From the NCBI GenBank assembly GCA_030146905.1, contig JASLAV010000848.1, positions 1-10,540 of the forward strand: 10,540 nt of DNA. The letters run 5' to 3'. Source of the stretch: Lentzea sp. (GTDB lineage: Bacteria; Actinomycetota; Actinomycetes; Mycobacteriales; Pseudonocardiaceae). Below, in pieces: positions 6,449-10,540 of this stretch. Below the pieces are notes generated by a model. It was not told the DNA's origin, searched no databases, and saw only the letters and a list, made by a program, of their open reading frames with translations. The translations under genes and the position numbers were made by a program. Each line of letters starts with the position of its first letter. Positions within the stretch are counted from its first letter, which is position 1.

Positions 6449-7597
6449 TCAACGCACCGCCATCGCGCTGAGGTAGCGCGTCAGAGCCGCTGGCGTGGGA
6501 TGGGTCCAGAGAATGCCGGCGGGTAGCTCGATTCCGGTGCTTTGCTGCAGCTTCCCCCAAATGGCGAGCCCATGACCGAGTCCAGGCCGATGTTCGAAAA
6601 CGGCCGTTCGGGCTCGATCCGGTGCTCCGGCACACCGGTTTCCGACGCCACCACGCTCCGAATCAGGGCCATCGCCGCATCACACACCTCGTCCGCGGGC
6701 AGTTCACGCAGGAGCGTGGTCGGCTCCGTCGTTGCCGTTCCCTCGCCCGGCTTGCCGTTCTGGGGATCGCGGACGTGTTCGAACAGCGCGCGACGTCCTC
6801 CTGGCGGCGGCGTGGTCGGCCTGACCACCAGCGCGTAGCCGTCATCCGTGGTGTGCAGGCAGTTCCACACGCGCAGCGCCTCGGACGGGGTGATGTCACC
6901 GAAGCCTTGGGCCTCCATGCTGTGGAGTCCGTCGGCGGTGAGCTTGCCCATGCCGGTGTCACGCCAGACGTCCAGGCGATCGAGGTCGTGTCCTCGCCTC
7001 GGTGCCGCCGGTGGGCGGCCAGGCCGTCCAGGAACGAGTTGGCCGCGGCGTAGGCGGTGCAGCCGGGCAACACGACCAGCGGTGCGGTGGAGGAGAACAG
7101 CACCATCTCGTCGATGCTGCCCGGCGGGAACAGCTCGTGCAGCACCAACGCCCCGAGCACCTTGGCGTGCAACGTCTCCCGAATCGAGTCCTCGTCCAAG
7201 TCGTTCACCAGGCGGCCGTGCACGGCTCCGGCCGTGTGGACCACGCCTCGGATGGGCGGCATGCGCAGGAAGTCGGGCGTCAGCATCGCTCGCGCGGCGT
7301 CGGCGTCGGTCACGTCGAGGGCGAGCGGCAGAACGCTCACCCTCTGGCTCTCGAGTTCCTCGACCACACCGATCGCGTGCCGGGTCGCAGCGTCGTGCTG
7401 CTCACCGCGGCGACGGCCGCGGGGCCGTGTGCCCGGTACGACGACCACCGATCGTGGGGAAGGTCCCCGACCTCGCTGCGTGCCGCGATCAAGCCGGCCC
7501 AGAAGTCAGCCGGTTCGCAGATGCCAGCAGCCAACCGCAGACCCAGACCCACGACGGCGACGTCGTTGTCAGGGCTGCCAGAACTCGAACGCGTCAT
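6449..7597 (-). pseudogene. Type I polyketide synthase scar: KS N-terminus / KR C-terminal half / ACP
   Basis: Relic of a modular PKS. It begins at ATG 7597 (MTRSSSGSPDNDVAVVGLGL) with the first ~60 residues of a ketosynthase (DFWAGLIAARSEVGDLPHDR, YRAHG), which break off near 7400. The KS catalytic Cys and His residues, the acyltransferase and the NADPH-binding start of the KR are gone. In another frame the rest of a ketoreductase follows: LALDVTDADAARAML, GVVHTAGAV, catalytic Ser in LFSSTAPL, and Tyr/Asn in TAYAAANSFLDGLA. A one-base loss near 6973 splits SIAW from DVWRDTGMGKL. The carrier domain has its phosphopantetheine serine in NIGLDSVMG. A further lost base near 6570 hides the genuine end, LAIWGKLQQSTGIELPAGI to YLSAMAVR, stop at 6449. 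It has no thioesterase and is not functional. Confidence 0.88.
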
Positions 7598-7692
7598 TGA
7601 TGCCTCACAGATCTCGGACAGACCCGTCCACACGGCACGGGATCAAGCTTCGGTGATCAGTTCAAAATGAGCCGGCGCGTCGGCTTGCCGTG

Positions 7693-8898
7693 CTACCCGC
7701 GATCACACAGCGCGTTCTCGACCAGCTCGAAAGACGGGTCCTCGAGCGGCGTCGGCGGGGTGGACGACTCCTTCAGGATCACCGAGTCGGTGTTCATCGA
7801 GACGATGACACTGCGCTTGCCGTCGGGCGTGATCCCGTTGCGGGTCTGGAAGCCCTGGATGTCGCCCGCGTGTGACCAGTACCCGCCGCACGCGGTGGGA
7901 ATCCAGGCGATGCCCAGTCCGTAGCGCGCTTCCGGCCACACCGACTGCAGGCTCGGCGCCGGCACCGTCTTCTGCATTTCGGCCAGCTCCGCGGGAGCGA
8001 GGAGCTCGCCCGAGATCAAGGCTCGGAGGAAGACCAGCCCGTCGTTGGTGGTGCTGACCAGTTCTCCTGCCGCTTCGGCGTAGGAGGGGTTCAGTTCGGT
8101 GACGTCGACGGGCTTTCCGAAGCGCAACGGGTCCGCTGTGACGTCTTCCGGGAAGCGCTCGTACGCGGTCGCGTGGGGATTCGGCAGCACCGTCGAGTGT
8201 CCGGGGGTCGACGTGTTCCGCAGGCCCAGGCGCTTGATGATCCGCTCGTCGACGGCGGTGCGCCAGTCCTGGCCGGTCACCTTGCCGATGATCATTCCCG
8301 CCAGCACGTAGTTGGTGTTGGAGTAGCTCCAGCCGGCGCCGGGCGCGAAGGTGGGTGTCTGACGCATCGCGAGGGCGACGAGGTCTGCCGGGGAGTGCTT
8401 GTCGAACCGGTGTTGGAGGAAGTCGCTCTCGGTGAAAACCGGCACACCGGCGATGTACTCGGGAATGCCGCTGGTGTGCTGGAGCAGCTGACGAACGGTG
8501 ATCTTGCTGCCGTCGTTCCCGTTGCCGGTCACGACTCCTGGCAGCCATTTTTCGACGGTGTCGTCGAGCGACAGGCGGTGTTCACCGACGAGCTGGAGCA
8601 GCGTGGTCGCCACGAAGGTCTTGCTGAAGCTCGCGATGCGGAAGTGGGCGTCCCACGGAACCGGTGTCTTCGCGTCGGTGTCGCCTTCTCCGCCGCGGAC
8701 CTTCACGGCACCCTTGGGCGTGCGCAACTCGGTGAGAACGCCGGGAGTGCCTTTCGCCACCAGCGCGTCGGCCGCTTTCTGCAAAGAGACTCGGGTCGCG
8801 TCGTTCCCGTCGTGTTCGGCTCCAGCCGACGAACACCCGGTGACGAACAAGGTGGCGGTCAGCACCACCAGTGCGCTTGTTTTCGTCCTCATGGCCAT
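7693..8898 (-). CDS. Serine hydrolase lipoprotein (class C beta-lactamase / DD-carboxypeptidase fold)
   Basis: Secreted, probably lipid-anchored serine hydrolase of about 401 residues. From ATG 8898 it has a lipoprotein signal peptide (MAMRTKTSALVVLTATLFVT, then GCSS, lipid Cys at residue 22). The penicillin-binding fold motifs are all present: SxxK in RIASFSKTF, YxN in WSYSNTNYVLAG and HxG in YWSHAGDIQGF, so the active site looks intact. ITVRQLLQHTSGIPEY is the usual conserved helix of this family. Substrates in the family include peptidoglycan stem peptides, beta-lactams and small esters or peptides, and the sequence does not decide between them. ATG 8931 is an alternative start but would place an extra hydrophobic-basic stretch before the signal peptide. 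Neither start has a strong ribosome site. The gene is transcribed away from the adjacent two-component system. Confidence 0.9.
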   Translation of the reverse strand: MAMRTKTSALVVLTATLFVTGCSSAGAEHDGNDATRVSLQKAADALVAKGTPGVLTELRTPKGAVKVRGGEGDTDAKTPVPWDAHFRIASFSKTFVATTLLQLVGEHRLSLDDTVEKWLPGVVTGNGNDGSKITVRQLLQHTSGIPEYIAGVPVFTESDFLQHRFDKHSPADLVALAMRQTPTFAPGAGWSYSNTNYVLAGMIIGKVTGQDWRTAVDERIIKRLGLRNTSTPGHSTVLPNPHATAYERFPEDVTADPLRFGKPVDVTELNPSYAEAAGELVSTTNDGLVFLRALISGELLAPAELAEMQKTVPAPSLQSVWPEARYGLGIAWIPTACGGYWSHAGDIQGFQTRNGITPDGKRSVIVSMNTDSVILKESSTPPTPLEDPSFELVENALCDRG

Positions 8899-8948
8899 CA
8901 CCGTAAGAACGCATCGGCGCGATGTCGTCATCCTTGTTGGTCGTCCGT

Positions 8949-8968
8949 CCTACCCTTCTGGTGGTAGG
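8949..8968. promoter_or_regulatory. Inverted repeat in the divergent hydrolase/kinase control region
   Basis: CCTACC (8949-8954) and GGTAGG (8963-8968) form a 6-bp inverted repeat with an 8-nt centre, midway between the divergent genes. GGTAGGG recurs at 9003-9009 next to the kinase start. It could be an operator for the neighbouring NarL-type regulator, but this is position-based inference. No confident -35/-10 pair was found on either strand. Confidence 0.3.
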
Positions 8969-9017
8969 GCGGATCTCTTCTGTTTCCGGGCAAGAATCCC
9001 CTGGTAGGGTCCCGCCG

Positions 9018-10133
9018 GTGCGCAAGCTTCCCCGACCGGCGTGGGCGGACGTTCTTCTCGCCCTGGTGGCCACGGTCCTCACCCTGGCCAATCAAGTGGG
9101 ATATTTCGGCGCCGAACTCACGTTCGTGGATTTGTCGCTCGCCGCGCTCACGGTGGCGCCGATGGCGCTTCGTCATGTCGTGCCGGTGACGTCGTTGTGC
9201 GTAATCCTCGGTTCCACGGTCGCCTACGCGTTTCTCGGTTATGGCGCGGTGGGCAACAGGGGGCTCGGTGTGCTCATCGGCGTGTTCACAGTCGCCAACG
9301 TGCGCAGCTCACGGACCGCCGCGATCATGGCAGCGGTGTCCGCGTTCTGCCTGCTGGTGCCCGAATACGTCGGGGAGGCGACGCTGAAATGGCCGGAGGC
9401 CGTGCAGACCGTCCTGATCCTGTTCATCGCCTGGATGCTCGGCGAAAGCTCCAAGAAATGGGCCAGACGCGCTGAGGAAGCAGCTGAGCGAGCAGGTCGC
9501 GCGGCCGCCGACGAGCGAGTGCGGATCGCACGGGAGTTGCACGACATCGTCGCGCACCACATGTCCGTGATCTCTCTGCAGGCCGGGGTGGCCGAATACA
9601 CCATCGCGTCCGATCCCGCCACCGCGCGTACCGCGATTTCAGCTGCCTCCGAGTCCTGCCGGGAAGGCCTGACCGAGATGCGCAGGCTGCTCGACGTGCT
9701 GCGGGTGGAGAACGAAAATGAATTCCCGGACGTGCAACTCACGAGCCCAGGCCTCGACGACCTCCCCGGTTTGGTGGAACGCACGCGCGACGCCGGCCTC
9801 ACCGTCGAACTCGTGGTTCGGGGAACACGGCGTGCCTTGCCTCCCGGGCAGGACCTCTGCGCCTATCGCGTCGCGCAGGAGTCCCTGACCAACGTCCTCA
9901 AGCACGCGGGTCCCGCAGCCGTGGAGGTGGTGCTCGACTACCGCGCGCACGAACTCACGTTGACCATCACCGATGACGGCGCGCCAAAACCTTCCAGCGC
10001 CAACGCGAAACCGCATGGCATCCGAGGGATGCGTGAGCGCGCCGAACTCTACGGTGGCATCCTGGACGCCGGACACCGCTCTCCCCGAGGGTTCCAGGTC
10101 GCGTTGCGCCTCCCGATTCCGGACGAGGCCTGA
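9018..10133 (+). CDS. NarL-class (HisKA_3) sensor histidine kinase
   Basis: Membrane-bound sensor kinase of 371 residues from GTG 9018, which has GGTAGGG (9003-9009) 8 nt upstream. ATG 8922 is in frame, but that extension would run through the divergent control region and lacks conserved features. The N-terminus has five or six short hydrophobic helices between residues 11 and 143 with almost no extracytoplasmic loop, so the signal is probably sensed in or near the membrane. A charged linker (145-168) leads to HisKA_3 with phospho-acceptor His175 in RIARELHDIVAHHMSVISLQ. The ATPase domain has its N box at QESLTNVLKHAG (N292), DDGAP at 319-323 and HGIRGMRER at 333-341. The response regulator follows after 40 nt. 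This type is common in actinobacteria for envelope or antibiotic responses; the specific cue is unknown. Confidence 0.94.
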   Translation: MRKLPRPAWADVLLALVATVLTLANQVGYFGAELTFVDLSLAALTVAPMALRHVVPVTSLCVILGSTVAYAFLGYGAVGNRGLGVLIGVFTVANVRSSRTAAIMAAVSAFCLLVPEYVGEATLKWPEAVQTVLILFIAWMLGESSKKWARRAEEAAERAGRAAADERVRIARELHDIVAHHMSVISLQAGVAEYTIASDPATARTAISAASESCREGLTEMRRLLDVLRVENENEFPDVQLTSPGLDDLPGLVERTRDAGLTVELVVRGTRRALPPGQDLCAYRVAQESLTNVLKHAGPAAVEVVLDYRAHELTLTITDDGAPKPSSANAKPHGIRGMRERAELYGGILDAGHRSPRGFQVALRLPIPDEA

Positions 10134-10173
10134 TTTCCCACCACCGAACGAATGCACGTGCTGGAGAGATGTG

Positions 10174-10540
10174 ATGGCAGTCCGCGTCCTGGTGGTCGAC
10201 GACCAGTACCTCGTTCGCCACGCCCTCATGGCGTTGCTCAACGCCGCACCCGGCATCGATCCCGTCGGCGAGGCGTCAGACGGTGAGCGAGCTGTGGCGA
10301 TGGTCGCCGACCTGGCGCCCGACGTGGTTCTCATGGACATCAAGATGCCGGTCATGGACGGGCTCAGCGCCACCCGGCGCATCCTCGCGATGCGTCCGGA
10401 AACCCAGGTCGTCGTGTTGACGACCTTCGACATCCCCGAGTACGTCTACACGGCGCTGACCGATGGAGCCGCCGGGTTCATCATGAAGGACACACCTCCC
10501 GACAGGATCATCGCGGCGGTGCGCACAGTCGCGATAGGAG
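10174..10540 (+). CDS. NarL/FixJ-family response regulator, receiver domain (cut by window edge)
   Basis: Partner regulator of the upstream kinase. The visible 122 residues form a receiver domain with acidic pair D9/D10 in VLVVDDQYLVR, phospho-acceptor D55 in VVLMDIKMPVMDG, T83 in VVVLTTFD and K105 in GFIMKDTPP, so it should be phosphorylatable. The MKDTPPDRIIAAVRTV ending is typical of LuxR-type regulators, whose helix-turn-helix would lie just beyond the window. ATG 10174 follows GGAGAG (10163-10168) by 5 nt; GTG 10171 is in frame but too close to that site. The kinase stop is 40 nt upstream on the same strand, so the two are probably co-transcribed. Confidence 0.94.
   Translation, partial: MAVRVLVVDDQYLVRHALMALLNAAPGIDPVGEASDGERAVAMVADLAPDVVLMDIKMPVMDGLSATRRILAMRPETQVVVLTTFDIPEYVYTALTDGAAGFIMKDTPPDRIIAAVRTVAIG

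Noticed and set aside
7002..7670. Plus-strand open frames opposite the PKS remnant
   Set aside because: The minus strand carries KS, KR and ACP motifs; the plus-strand frames show no recognised protein.
8922..9017. 32-codon N-terminal extension of the NarL-type kinase from ATG 8922
   Set aside because: It runs across the divergent control region and has no ribosome site; GTG 9018 with GGTAGGG 8 nt upstream is better.
1..10540. CRISPR arrays, tRNA or rRNA genes
   Set aside because: No regularly spaced direct repeats and no cloverleaf or rRNA-like sequence were seen on either strand by eye.

Overview
The window is high-GC DNA with GTG starts, 4-nt stop/start overlaps and gene families typical of an antibiotic-type actinomycete (Streptosporangiales, Pseudonocardiales or Streptomycetales; the sequence alone does not settle which). 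It reads as a patchwork: four intact regulatory, signalling or envelope units separated by the decayed remains of two transposases and one polyketide synthase.

Left edge (1-1295, minus strand): an OmpR/MprA-type response regulator and its overlapping sensor histidine kinase, the kinase cut by the window edge. 1360-1945 (plus): an IS701-type transposase wrecked by a stop codon and several frameshifts. 2138-3811 (plus): a DGPF/YCII-domain protein overlapping by 4 nt an ECF sigma factor of the ECF42 type with its long C-terminal extension. A good match to the published ECF42 promoter pattern lies just upstream, which suggests self-activation. 3828-4003 (minus): a fragment of an integrase-core transposase.

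Centre (4280-6190, plus): a 636-residue NACHT-family STAND NTPase. It has a short glycine/valine/glutamine-rich N-terminal motif resembling the amyloid signalling motifs of bacterial NLR-like proteins, a complete Walker A/Walker B core, five to six C-terminal membrane segments and a conserved-looking cytosolic tail. It is the most interesting locus here. It is a candidate stand-alone immune or conflict protein with no recognisable partner in the window.

Right part: 6449-7597 (minus) is the scar of a large type I PKS. The first ~60 residues of a ketosynthase are fused out of frame to the second half of a ketoreductase and a terminal acyl carrier protein. Next come a probably intact serine hydrolase lipoprotein (class C beta-lactamase/DD-peptidase fold; 7693-8898, minus) and, divergently, a NarL-type histidine kinase (9018-10133) and its response regulator (10174 to beyond the window end, receiver domain only). 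The hydrolase and the two-component pair share a short divergent control region with an inverted repeat, so the hydrolase may be a target of that system.
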